Position numbers and translations under genes: made by a program
In this document: piece after piece, positions 1 through 11,200 of the stretch
How the letters are laid out: every line of letters starts with the position of its first letter
How positions within the stretch are numbered: the stretch's first letter is position 1
The notes under the pieces: generated by a model
What the model was told of the DNA's origin: nothing
Seen by the model: only the letters and a program-made list of their open reading frames with translations
Databases searched by the model: none
Source: Mnemiopsis leidyi
Taxonomy: Eukaryota > Ctenophora > Tentaculata > Lobata > Bolinopsidae
Length of the DNA stretch: 34,099 nt
Assembly: GCA_000226015.1 (NCBI GenBank)
Contig: JH153380.1
Location: 65,104 to 99,202 of the forward strand
Direction: 5' to 3'

Positions 1-44
1 ACGTACGTACGACCTACGACACTACACACACACACACACACACC
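1..44. repeat. (CA)n microsatellite at left end
   Basis: The window opens with acgtacgtac followed by an uninterrupted CA dinucleotide tract. With the GT tract at the other end it suggests that both ends are assembly breaks in simple repeats. Confidence 0.9.
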
Positions 45-2434
45 ATATTGTACCAATTTTTCAATTATCTTAAGACAATTTACTTTCGTTAAGTACGATG
101 GTCAAAATGAACCCTGGAATTTTCAAGTCAACTGTAGAAATAGTTTTTGCGATTATCAAGGTCTTTGAAAATGGGTCTGTCCCTTGTGCCTTACCTCGAC
201 TTTGAAAATGACTGTCAAACATCTTATTAAGCCATTTAGTCAAGTTTGATCTTCGAGATGAACTCTGACGTTTCAAACCAGCTAAACTGATACAAATCTC
301 AAAGATCCCCTTTTTAAACCGTCACAATTAAAATATTCCACTAACGCATGTCATTCAAAACGCGTATATTATTTAACTTCAAGTTCGCATATAAAATTCT
401 GTTAACTCCTACTAGGTTATCAATACGTCACAACTCACACTTCTATCTGAACCTAGTTCATTTGTCCCTGATCGCTAGCTATCTTCAAACGATTAAAAGT
501 CCTTCAGGTAGCTTAAATACAGTGTCGGTTTTTAGTTCGGTTTTTACTGCAAACTCTTCCACTTCATAAAAAACTGATTTCAAACATTCAAGTTACATTT
601 GTGACTTCACGATATTTTGCATATCACCAATGTTAAGTACTCCTTTGGTAATATAAATTCTCATGGTCTCTGTGTTCATTACTTCGTTGAAAATAGTGGA
701 TGACTGACTGAAGCGGCCGTTTTAAACTGAAGCTATATGATCAAGTGCAGTTAGTTGGTTTGAGTGGTCAGGGAAGTAATTTTTAATTCGATATAACTCC
801 TGGCCGAATCTATAGCGCAGCAAATAGTTTTAGCAACGGCTCGTAATCCCATTTTAATGACAAAATAATCCCATTTTAATGACAAAACACTTTGGTCCTA
901 AAGTTTGTTCCCTAATATCTAAAACATTGCGTTGATATCGATCATGTTGCTCTATTGCATCGACGAAAGCAGCTTTCTCATTGGACGATGGTAAACAGGT
1001 TTGTAATGAATTCCTTTGCAGTTGGCAAACTCAAAGCAGAGGATCTCATGTGTTTTAGTTACAAAGGCCGTCAAATCAATCCCGTATCACTAAATATATG
1101 GGAGAAATTGATGTTGTAGCTCTCGTTGCCACGCCACAGCTTCTCTATGTTTCTTGGAAGAGGCAGTAAGTGTCACCGCGCCTGCAAGGAAAACCATCAT
1201 ACTTGGTTCAAAAACCATCATGCATCAGTGCTCACACTGCTCAAAGTCCCTTTTTTGTTTTTGTCCAAACATCCCTTTGTTACTTGGCAGGTAGAGCTCT
1301 GTTTAAGTCTATCCTTTTGCCTCTCCTCGGACCTCGCCCGCGATTTACAGATTCCAAGACGACTAAAGGTCGTCTGCCAAAGGTTCAATGTTCATGATAC
1401 CTAATGCAGTGAACCGCCGGTTGAATTTATCCTGCTTGTGCTCACAATCAATTACCAAAGCTTATCTTTTCGTGAACAAGATTGGCGACCGCTTAGTAAT
1501 GTATCAGGCAGACACTACGGGATCCTGCTGGAAGCTAAGGTTTAATCACTTAATCTTTGGTATATGGTATAGAGCACTTCCATCAAGGTTTAGCGAAGAG
1601 AAAGGGATTGGACAAATCCTGTAACCAAGCTAGGTACATACTAGGATGTTGGCTGCAGCTCATACTAGGGGGAAAAGAAACTTTGTTGCTGTTTTTAGAT
1701 TTATAGATATAATAAAACTTAGCTAATTCGTTAAATTTTTAACTTAAAAGACCGAACTTAATGTAAATAATAACTGATTTGATTTTAAACTTCAAATTGT
1801 TATCATAACAGCAATCAATGTATTCAGATAAAAACTAACTGGTCAAATGTAGCTTAAATATGCCTGGACTCTGTGACCGTGATAACAACTTAGGGTCACT
1901 AATACACCTATTAGTACACTAATGAAACAATATATTCAATAAAAAATATATTTGATTATTTGCAATGAAAATCAATTTATATAATATTCTGAACTGTCAG
2001 TTTGCATCCATCTAAAATTTTCAAGATATGGCAAGGCAACCGATTTAAATATAAAAAGACAAAGAGTAGCAGTTACAAATTTGAATTACTAGATCGAGTG
2101 GAAGAGTGTGCTTGGGGAACTGCTCTGCGAAATAGGGACCCATTGCCGGACCCTACAGGCTTGGGGCTTGTGTAGGGCCCTTAAGTCTCCATTTGGCAGA
2201 AAAATAAATAAAATGTCGTCCAATTTTATTGAAATCGGTAACATTAATTTTTCTTAAACCATCTGAAAGTTTAAAGCAAAATGATTGAACAGCAGTGGAA
2301 ATGGGTTTTATAACTATGCAACTATGAGTGAAACACGATCGAAAGCTTTTTCTTGTATCCGCTTCGTTCCGACCGAAATTCCTCATTTCCGCATGAGAAC
2401 TGAATGCAGGTAAGCATTGTTTTGGTGTCCCAAG
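45..2434. other. No supported gene
   Basis: This is AT-rich sequence with only short chance frames. One weak candidate is a terminal exon on the minus strand at 1181-1090. It follows the acceptor-like ttttccttgcag and reads 29 codons including KKHREAVAWQREL before TAG. No upstream exon could be matched to it, so I do not call it. A short direct repeat, cccattttaatgacaaaa, occurs twice near 848-886. Confidence 0.5.
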
Positions 2435-2489
2435 CTTTTCGCGTTTATTGTAGGAGCGTGCTGCACGCTCCTACAATAAACGCGAAAAG
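2435..2489. repeat. 55-bp near-perfect palindrome
   Basis: Two 27-bp arms (2435-2461 and 2463-2489) are exact reverse complements around a single T at 2462. The left arm begins cttttcgcgtttattg. The DNA could extrude a cruciform, and a transcript would form a perfect hairpin. It could be a foldback mobile element, a structural element or an inverted-duplication artefact. Homology ends sharply outside the arms and no flanking target duplication is evident. Confidence 0.95.
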
Positions 2490-3324
2490 ATAATAAGGTA
2501 GTCTATTTTTACTTGTCGAGTCTTTTCAGTCTACTTAAAAATTTGTAGTTTTGACTATTATATCGTGCATATTTTTATGGTGTCCAAGTACGCCAACGAA
2601 GAATTTTGCCAAAGTTGAATCGAATATAGGCTATACGACTCGTAGCGCAGTATAATTATATTTATAAGTAACGCGTGTTAAAACAGTTTAGTGAAATGGT
2701 CACCAAGCAATCTCAAGATTTGTTGCTGAAAGTGTGTTTGATAAAAGATTAATCTCACGTTTCATATTGCCCAAATTGAAACAGCAGATCTAGGCGATAA
2801 TTGCAACAAATTCACTATACAGGGATAGTTTGCCATCCTTTTAACATGAACCTGTCCAATTCCAAACTGACGGATTAAAAACAGCTCGCCCACGCATGTT
2901 TTAAGTTTTACGGGTTACGGGCTGTACATCTCTCAGATCAATTGCAATCGACATGCAAGCAGTGAGGATTATGTTTGCAGTCTATTGCGCCATTGCGGTT
3001 TTTGAACGTCAAAATCAAATGTATGATACATTAATTTTATCATTTTCTTTTTTTGTTGATAGCAGTTGACTCGAGCTTCCTAGTCTCGATTGAAAGTCTC
3101 GATTGATAAAGAGTACAAATGGCTTGCTGGCTCAACAAGATTGACCAATTCTCTTTTTTTCGTAGATGACATCCGCGTAATCCATCATGGTGGCGTCTTT
3201 TGGACCTCATCTGATTTTGGGATTCAGTGTCGTTATCTGCTGATAAGGTATTCGGCAAAGTAGCTAGCACCCGTCACAACTGACATACAATTGCTATAAG
3301 GAGATCCAGTCGGGACAGCTCCAT
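2490..3324. other. No gene seen
   Basis: This is AT-rich intergenic sequence. No reading frame over about 80 codons and no repeat of note were seen between the palindrome and the 8-bp satellite array. Confidence 0.5.
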
Positions 3325-3882
3325 TGTATCCTTGTATCCTAGTATCCCAATATCTTAGTATTCTAGAATCCTAGTATCCTAGTATCCTAGTATCCTAGTA
3401 TCCCTAATATCCTAGTATCCTAGTATCCCTAGTATTCTAGTATCCTAGTATCCTTGTATCCTAGTATCCTAGTATCCTTGTATCCTAGTATCCTAGTATC
3501 CTAGTATCTTAGTATCCTAGTATCCTTGTATCCTAGTATCCTAGTATCCCTAGTATCCTAGTATCCTAGTATCCCTAGTATCCCTAGTATCCTAGTATCC
3601 CTAGTATCCCTAGTATCCCTAGTATTCTAGTATCCTAATATCCTAGTATCCTAGTATCCTAGTATCCTTGAATCTTAGTATCCTAGTATTTTAGTATCCT
3701 AGTATCCTAGTATCCTAGTATCCTAGTATTATAGTATCCTTGTATCCTAGTATCCTAGTATCCTAGTATCCCTAATATCCTAGTATCCTAGTATCCCTAG
3801 TATCCTAGTATCCTAGTATCCCAGTATCCCTAGTATTCTAGTATCCTAATATCCTAGTATCCTAGTATCCTAGTATCCTTGA
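3325..3882. repeat. 8-bp minisatellite array (agtatcct)n, block 1
   Basis: This is a long tandem array of the octamer agtatcct with frequent variants such as agtatccct, agtattct, agtatctt and agtatccttg. The variants recur in the same order at several places, so blocks of the array have themselves been duplicated. The rare marker ccttgaatctt occurs at about 3666 and 3877 in this block. Confidence 0.95.
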
Positions 3883-4033
3883 ATCTTTTTAATACTTGAA
3901 TCTTTTTAATACTTGAATCTTTTTAATACTTTCAACACTACTATTATACAAATAATTTGAGGCTCTAGTGATGTAATAAACAACGAAGATATCAAGCCAA
4001 ATTTGTGTGTTTACCTTCGTGTCCAAACCAATC
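3883..4033. repeat. 17-bp triplet and unique spacer inside the 8-bp array
   Basis: The octamer array is interrupted by about three copies of a 17-bp unit (gaatctttttaatactt), followed by about 100 bp of non-repetitive AT-rich sequence. The 17-bp unit seems to derive from the ccttgaatctt variant of the octamer array. Confidence 0.8.
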
Positions 4034-4567
4034 ATCCTTGAATCTTAGTATCCTAGTATTTTAGTATCCTAGTATCCTAGTATCCTAGTATCCTAGTATC
4101 CTAGTATCCTTGTATCCTAGTATCCTAGTATTATAGTATCCTTGTATCCTAGTATCCTAGTATCCTAGTATCCCTAATATCCTAGTATCCTAGTATCCCT
4201 AATATCCTAGTATCCTAGTATCCCAGTATCCTAGTATTATAGTATTCTAGTATCCTATTATTCTAGTATCCTAGTATCCTAGTATCCTAGTATTATAGTA
4301 TTCTAGTATCCTAGTATCCTAGTATCCTAGTATCTTAGTATCCTAGTATCCTAGTATCACAGTATCAATTAGTATCCTAGTATCCCTAATATCTTAGTAT
4401 CCTAGTATCCCTAATATCCTAGTATCATAGTATTCTGGTATTCTAGTATTCGAGTATTCTAGTATCCTAGTATCCTAGTATTCTAGTATCCTAGTATCCC
4501 TAATATCCTAGTATCCTAGTAATATAGTATCCTAGTATCCTAGTATCCTAGTTTCCAATTTCCTAGT
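4034..4567. repeat. 8-bp minisatellite array (agtatcct)n, block 2
   Basis: The octamer array resumes with the same ordered variants that begin at about 3664, including ccttgaatctt, agtatttt and later agtattat. Part of block 1 and block 2 are therefore related by segmental duplication. The last units decay into gtttccaatttcctagtgtcc. Confidence 0.95.
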
Positions 4568-6040
4568 GTCCTACAACTACTAGGTCACCTGCTTCAGCTA
4601 TTTATATCAAGACTGCCAGTTTAGCCGGACCTACTGAACATCAAAACTCAGTACACAATTCCACAGTATGATAAAATCCGCTTATACTTTATACTTTTTA
4701 TTTGCAACATTGGGTTAAATCTTTAAATTCAATTTCAAGCTATCTTTATGCTGTAAATTGACTTAGTTAAAGTCATGTTTGCGAGGAGCTAGGTTTAGGA
4801 AAGCTTAGTCAGTTTTCAAGATGTGACTCACTTTATAACGAACTTTCGAGGTGATTCACGGCTTTGGAGGCATGTTTACCGATTACTTTCAATAAAGTAC
4901 GCGTGTTTTTTTGTCACAATAAGGTTAACATCACAATAAGGTTAACATCTTGATCTTGGCAATAACATATAACATGTTGTATACAATAATATTGTATTCA
5001 ACACATGGCTAAGAAAACGATAAGTCATGTATTTTCACTTTATATTTATTTATATATTTTCAACTTTATCTTGACTTATCCATAAATATAATGATACAAT
5101 GTTCAGATTTCACTAACTAAAAACATAGCAAAAAACCATGACGCTGCGGCAATTTTAATTCTTCCTTAACTTCACATCAAGTAAAGGGAGCTCCGTGAAT
5201 CACAAAATTATAATATAATTGTATAATTTATATTACAATCTGCGCCTTTTTCCAGATTTTTACATGTTGTAAGGAAAATATAAATGGCACATGACGCCTC
5301 GGATATTTTTGACGATATTTATCGAATCCGAAGTGTGCCGAAAATAAAACCTTTATTTCCGTTCCTCATGATGGTATGCTATTTTTTGAAATCATACTTT
5401 TCCTACAATCTGTTTGTTCAATTTACAGTCTTGAAATATGGACATAGAATGGTGTTTACGGCGCATAAAACAAATGCTAATAACTATATTCCCTTCCTTA
5501 ATTTAATTATATGTGACTGTTTGAGAAATTCTGGTTGAAATTTTTCCAGAACCCAGGCAAATGTTTGTATCTAAATTTGAGGCGAGATCAGGTATAAAGA
5601 GTTTATTAACATTTCTGCAACAGGCAAACTTTCTTCCGGAAAACTTATTTAAGTTAAATTCTGCTAATGTTCGTTTTTGATAATTGTCGGCGCTCTACAA
5701 AAATAATCCTTTAAATATTAAGTCTTCATCGTTCAGATTAACTTATGTTGCAAAGGAAATTAAATTAACTTAATTATAAGGTAATTGTCGTTTACAGTCA
5801 GACATTTACGATGGTAAACAACAGTGAAATACAATTATAAGTAAATTAAACCCAACTGAAACGAAAAGCACTAGCAAACAAGCATTTGCGTTTAGCCTAT
5901 TTCTTCAATATAGTAATAGTATGCCTCTGTAGATTTATTTGGCATGCGTATGTATTTTTTCATGGATGATCGTGGGTCATGATGTCAACTGTTCGTTCCT
6001 TGTTGAAACTGGACGCGTTACTCGTTAATTGAACCTTCAC
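4568..6040. other. No supported gene
   Basis: This is AT-rich sequence. An 84-codon frame starts at ATG 5284 on the plus strand, directly after an in-frame TAA, and a possible donor (ATGATG|gtatgc) follows 31 codons in. It matches no family I know and has no linked exons. A direct repeat, cacaataaggttaacatc, occurs twice near 4916-4950. Confidence 0.5.
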
Positions 6041-6126
6041 CTGGATATTAAATACGTTGTTGGCTTTCGTTCCTGACCAACATTGTAGTTCAGTAGACTT
6101 AACAAACGTCTGAGAAGCAACAGAAC
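6041..6126 (-). CDS. Possible single exon with IPT/TIG-like sequence
   Basis: On the minus strand an 86-nt stretch runs from an acceptor (tttacttcag) to a donor (ATCCAG|gtgaag). It reads 28 codons, including the run SQTFVKSTELQCWSGTK. The pattern of a small beta strand, then 'F-V-x-S-T-x-L-x-C', recalls IPT/TIG immunoglobulin-like repeats of receptors and extracellular proteins. The frame stays open beyond the donor to about 5960. No neighbouring exon was found, so it may be an isolated exon of a long-intron gene, a remnant or chance. Confidence 0.22.
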
Positions 6127-6154
6127 CTGAAGTAAACCTTATAGTAATACCCAA

Positions 6155-7393
6155 AATAGGTTCAAAAAGTTTCGAGTACCTGCACCTAAATTACTTTAAT
6201 ATCACCTTAACCTTGCCTACACAGGTACTTTCTTGGTTTACTCTATTCTAGTATTCTCTATCCGTTTTGTGTTTGAATTATGTTCAAACGATTAAAGCAT
6301 TGAACAACCTTTTAAATTTGTATCATCTTTTGGATCGATAAACGACGGACAATGTGAAGGTTATCGAAGCGGGGTTGCCTGTTAACTGTCCATTTTGTCT
6401 AACCACCTAACTACCGGTACCATTTCCATCGAAGCGAATTTATCTGACACACACTTCCTTGCATGTGATTCTTTTGGTAGTGGTACTAATATTTATATAG
6501 TCGTATAGACTAGATAAATAGATCTGTTTAGATTGCTAAGTTAGGTCTCATTTGCGACGCGATTGAGCTTTTTTGGTATAATAAGTTAAATAGGAAAACT
6601 AAATTGTTGGGCTAACTCTTGATCACAATCTTTCAATATTGTAGAAAAATATTACAGTTTACCAGACATACGGGTACGCCACCGCCAAAAATGTCAAAAT
6701 TTATGCTTTAACGGTTTAATTTATAAGTGTTATATTGAATGACATTCGGGCATTACAAATACAACTTTTTTTCGTGAAATCTCAGTTTTAGCTTATTATT
6801 AGTATTAGCAAATTCCAAATATGATCTGGTTGTTGCTAAGCAGAGTGTAAATTGTTGCTCTTTTGAATTTTAACGGGCGGTGTGCGTCTAACTCTTTATA
6901 ATTTATAAAATTCATCAATATCACATAGTCGCTGGGTTCATAACTGCAGTAGGTTAACAATTTCGAATCGTAATTTGATTCTGAAATTGACAATTTATAC
7001 CTATGGCATACAAAGTGTAAATTAGCAGTAGCTCATATAAACTTTATGTAAGAACTAAAGAACTAAGATGTACGTCAACATGGTACTAATACTATGCTAT
7101 GAGTATGACTATAATGTTGTCAAAAAATTGATCCCTGCAGCCGCCGATACGAGATCTACGCCGCCGTCGCCGACTGAAATACGCTGCCTCACGCTCTCGC
7201 AACAGCTTTTTCGGCGGCGCCCACGCTTGTAAACAATTCTCCTCACCGTAAGTTGTAGCAAATACGACATATTTTCGATTTGATTTGAGTTTTGACCTGC
7301 ACCGCTGAATACCTCGATTGTAATTTCATGTGAGTCTAGGTCAGCTTTAAATTAGAGTTCAAAAGTGGCGATTTCATTATTGATGTTGTAAAC
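6155..7393. other. Mostly AT-rich, with a CG-rich patch near 7130-7250
   Basis: Most of this stretch shows nothing recognisable. Positions 7130-7250 stand out as rich in C, G and CpG (ccgccgatacg, gccgccgtcgccg, ttcggcggcgcc) and end in a good donor-like sequence, cacc|gtaagt, near 7246. This could be the transcription start and a 5' untranslated exon of the GPCR gene that begins about 0.9 kb downstream. That is inference only. Confidence 0.3.
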
Positions 7394-7457
7394 ATGACGA
7401 GCTTAAAACCCGGGCGGAACGCGATGTCCAGTACCTGCATCGCCGAGAACCCGCATA
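7394..7457 (+). CDS. Candidate first coding exon of the GPCR
   Basis: ATG at 7394 opens 21 codons (MTSLKPGRNAMSSTC and on) and reaches a donor A|gtattt at 7458. GTATTT is also the donor of the third GPCR exon. The leftover single base would pair in phase with the AC at the start of the exon at 8087 and give an Asn codon before Met-Phe-Asp. The GPCR needs an extracellular N-terminus, which the 8089 start makes only about seven residues long. Other upstream exons are equally possible. Confidence 0.25.
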
Positions 7458-7994
7458 GTATTTGCAGCTATAGTGCTGTGTAAATTTTAATCATAAAAGT
7501 GGATCAAGAAATACACATAATTTATTGGAAATCGTTCACTTATATATGAAGATTAAAGAAGCTACCCTTAAGAGTAATACCACTATACTTATAGTAATAC
7601 TACTACAGCTTGGTATTACTATTTCATGTTCTAAAATCGGCTTTAAAACGTGCAAAGTTCTAACCAATTTCTTCTTCTAAAATTAAATAGTCTGCTCTGT
7701 CATGTAAGTGAGAAGTTCTCTCAAATTCATGTTCTCTAAATCTCAAGTTAAGTCCTCTTCATCTGAAATCCCCTTGTCTTTTGCTGAATTTCAGTCTTTG
7801 GACCCAAGATATCGTGGAGTGGCTACTTTACCACCGTCATCCAACCACCGAACGCCGTGACAGAGATCTCTGTTTCGATATATTGATGTTTAGTCGTGTC
7901 GTCACTGATCGTCCCTTTAACGCCATAACATAAATGCTATCTGTCTCTGCACTAAAAGTATAAAAGGATGGTTTTAAAAGTATCGTTTTTGATA

Positions 7995-8105
7995 ACATTT
8001 GATAACATCCTGTTTTTAATTTTCATAACACTTTCTTATGTATACATGTTTGATAACATCCTGTTTTATAACATTTCTATTTGTAGACATGTTTGATAAC
8101 ATCCT
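7995..8105 (+). repeat. Three tandem copies of the GPCR exon start and its acceptor region
   Basis: The exon start acatgtttgataacatcct (8087-8105) is copied exactly at 8044-8062 and partly at about 7995-8011. The spacings are about 50 and 43 bp. The copied unit includes the pyrimidine-rich tract before the acceptor; the AG of the functional copy (tttgtag) reads AT in the middle copy (ttatgtat). Confidence 0.85.
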
Positions 8106-8232
8106 CTTCGGAACTATCCTCTGCCTCTTCGCTCTCTCCCTGCCTGGAAACTTAGTCTCATTAGTTCTCCTGAGGATCCTGAGAAAGGAGTCTCCCCGGT
8201 CCACCTCCTACCTCATGTACACCCATCTCACG
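8089..8232 (+). CDS. GPCR exon with TM1
   Basis: The acceptor is ctatttgtag at 8086 and the donor ACG|gtatga, phase 0. ATG 8089 is used as a provisional start. The exon encodes a hydrophobic helix with SLPGNLVSL (N1.50), then RKESPRSTSYLMYTHLT, which runs through loop 1 into TM2. Confidence 0.85.
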
Positions 8233-11200
8233 GTATGAAATCAAGTATAAACCAAAGTTACACAAATTATCCTTGCAAGCTGTGTGGTGATGAAATATAA
8301 TTTGAAAGGGCGTCTGTTAGTTTACAACAAGAATTAAACCCGATTAGTTCGGTCTCAGTAAGACGCGAAATTTCCATTTCTCCAATTCTAAAGGAGCTTC
8401 TGTGCTAGTGTCTGCCCTCTGCTAGAAAATAGGAGCAAGTGTTAGATTACGAATATAATTTTAAAGTTTTTGCACCGAGTTTTTTAATTTCTCAAGTGTT
8501 AGATTACGAATATAATTTTAAAGTTTCTTTACTTCAAGTACATTACGTATTATAACGCAGTCTGCACCGAGTTTGTAAATTTCTCAAGTACACTGACCGA
8601 TATTAATGTGTTTCTCTTGCCCCGAGAAATTAAACATTAATCGGTCAGTGCACTGCACATGCCCTTGAGAAACATACTGACGTAGCCTAGGCTCCGTTAT
8701 AATATTTAAGTACCGGGATAATTTTATTGTATAACTATTCCTGTTTAGACAGTGTTTGTTAAACGTGCTTAATTGACCTTAACCGTAAATGGTTAATTCG
8801 GTATAATGAGGAAACCGCTGCCTATAATTAATTGGTTCTACCTTTGCTTTTAGGTAAATGTGAGTTATAAATGTAACCATGTGATGGCCGTAGACCACCA
8901 AGAACTATAACTCATATTATAAGAGAAAAAAAGAGGGCTAGCAAATATCGAGAGCCGAGTCTTGAGAATTTCCAAAAACAAAAACACATCCCACACCGCT
9001 CCCTTTTATTCTTACGTGAATTGTCACAATGGTTATGGAGCTGAAGTTTGAAGTCCAAGGTCTGCCGCTAAAAGAACAACCCTCGACTATCTACCCGACC
9101 TGTGGACAGCCTCACAAAACCCCCTACAGGCCCTACACAAAGTCCTGGCTTCCTCCCTCAAATCGCTGATTCAAAATCCCATCCGACTAAAGGATTCTTT
9201 TGACTTCAAAAAGTGACCGAAAGCCTCCCCAACAGTCCCCTTACAATATGGCCACTGCAAATCGCCTGGGACGACATCAACATGACAACATCCTTAAATT
9301 CTTGCTCTCAAGATACCATCAACATTAGGAATCCCTCGATGACAGGGGAGACCGTGCTCCCCAAACTGCAGATTATTCTGGGACCCATACTTCCGAAGAT
9401 TGCTAAAACCCTCAACCTCTTCTCTATGGAATGTCCTTCCCGTAAAACCCAAAAAGATAATTATATTTTTTCTTTGTTATTTTCAACTGTGTAGTAACAC
9501 TTTTTTTACCCAAAAACTCTAAACAACTACTCTGTGGAAAAAAAAGATATCAACTGCTGGATGCATAGCCGAGCCAATACCTGCAATACTTGCTCGAACG
9601 TAGCTGAGTGCAATGTAATCATTATTTACTAACGCTGTTATATTAATGTCCCATTATCTGGTGCAGACGAGATGATGTCCGTCTGAGCTGCAAGAGGCGG
9701 GTGTATCCGCGACAACAGAGCCTCAAAGCAGTCTGCATTGCAGAGTCTCAATAAATACACGCTTACGACTCTAAAAAGTTCCTGTCTTTAAGACAGACAG
9801 CGGGCCTGGGCAAAAAGAGGGAGAGTGAGTGGGAGTTGAAGCTTAGAGGAGTTGCTGTAAACTTTTTTAGAAGTCTAACTAAGAATGAGCGTTTGAGATT
9901 TCATAAATATTAATTTTTACTGTTCAGAGCTGCGACATAGTGACGACGTTGGTGACGATGACCTTTGTCATGGCTGGTTTGTTGGACAAGTCTCTCTACG
10001 AAAATAGTGAGGCTCTGGAGACAAAGTAAGTAGATCCCTATATCAGGGATTGGTAGTTCTTATGTCAGGGATTGGTAGTTCTATATCTGCCATTGGTAGT
10101 TCTTATGTCAGGGATTGGTAGTTCTATGTCAGGGATTGGTAGTTCTTATGTCAGGGATTGGTAGTTCTATATCAGGGATTGGTAGTTCTATATCTGCCTG
10201 ATAAGTAAGCATAATATACTTACAGGGTGGCTTGCAATGTTATTGGATTCCAATTCAACGTGTTGTCGAGATGTAACCTATTCATTGTTGCTGGCATTGG
10301 GATGGACCGCTGGCTTGCCGTCTACAAGCCTTTCAGGTATTTAAAGATTTTAGGTACTTACTACTTAAAGATATCCGAGTGTTGGAAATTTTCTGTTTTA
10401 ATGTTTTTTTCTTGAGAACTACGTTATCCAGACAGCTATGATGATAGCACCCTTTTTAAACGAAAATCAAGAGCAAAACGCACATTTCGATCACGTTTTA
10501 ATTAACTTTAAGTGAATTGTCGCCTAGAGGTGCATGTGCAGCAGCCTTGCTTGTTGATTTCGAACGTGCCCTTTGAATAAAGAAAATAGTTTTGGCAGAA
10601 AGAACTTGACTGCGTTATTAATCGATTATGAAGTGTGTTTAAATTGTAGAACAGCAATTTGCCAACTGAGCTTACCTCCCGGAGAGCTAGCATTTAGAAA
10701 GAGTTAAAAGCAAACTGTAGAATGTACATGCATGAGTACATTCATTTACGTCATTCATGGTCATGGATCGCGGCCAAGTGTACCAATCTTTAGTTGAATG
10801 GTTTGACTATATTGTATGATCCAATAAACTAGGATCACCGACAACTTAGCCATATTTGAAATTTAGACCCTAGTCACCCGGATATCGAAATGAGCGATCG
10901 CCGTGAATTGAAGGCTTTTTATCCAAGATTGCTAACCGGGACTTAAAGACTACTCCAATAATATTTTTGACATTAACCTAGAATATTAACATTCCGTGGT
11001 TCAATGTAGCTGTTGCGAAAACTGATTTCGCAACCTGTTCTTTCTCAATTCCAATAAAAAAGATTGGACAGGTACAAACGATCGGGTGTTATGAAGATCG
11101 TGAGAGCCTACGTGTTCCTCGCCTGGACCGTGTCTCTACTCATCTCGTGTGTCCCCTTCATGACTGGGCACCTCTACGCTTACTCGCCCAGCTTCAGAAT

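Larger units (their letters stand above)
8233..9927 (+). other. GPCR intron 1
   Basis: The intron holds a direct repeat and a foldback (8437-8671). Positions about 9000-9490 are richer in C and look like decayed coding sequence (readable run NILKFLLSRYHQH, then stops), probably an old mobile-element fragment. A purine-rich stretch lies near 9800. Confidence 0.5.

Noticed and set aside
1126..1404. Overlapping plus-strand frames in a CG-richer patch
   Set aside because: Two frames overlap and neither has a recognisable motif; the opposite strand has a candidate terminal exon (1181-1090), but it stands alone.
5284..5538. 84-codon plus-strand frame MAHDASDIFDDIY and on
   Set aside because: AT-rich sequence with a possible donor only 31 codons in, no downstream partner exon and no recognisable family.
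9000..9490. C-rich stretch in GPCR intron 1 with coding-like runs
   Set aside because: Several stops and frame changes; possibly an old retroelement fragment, but no diagnostic motif could be read.
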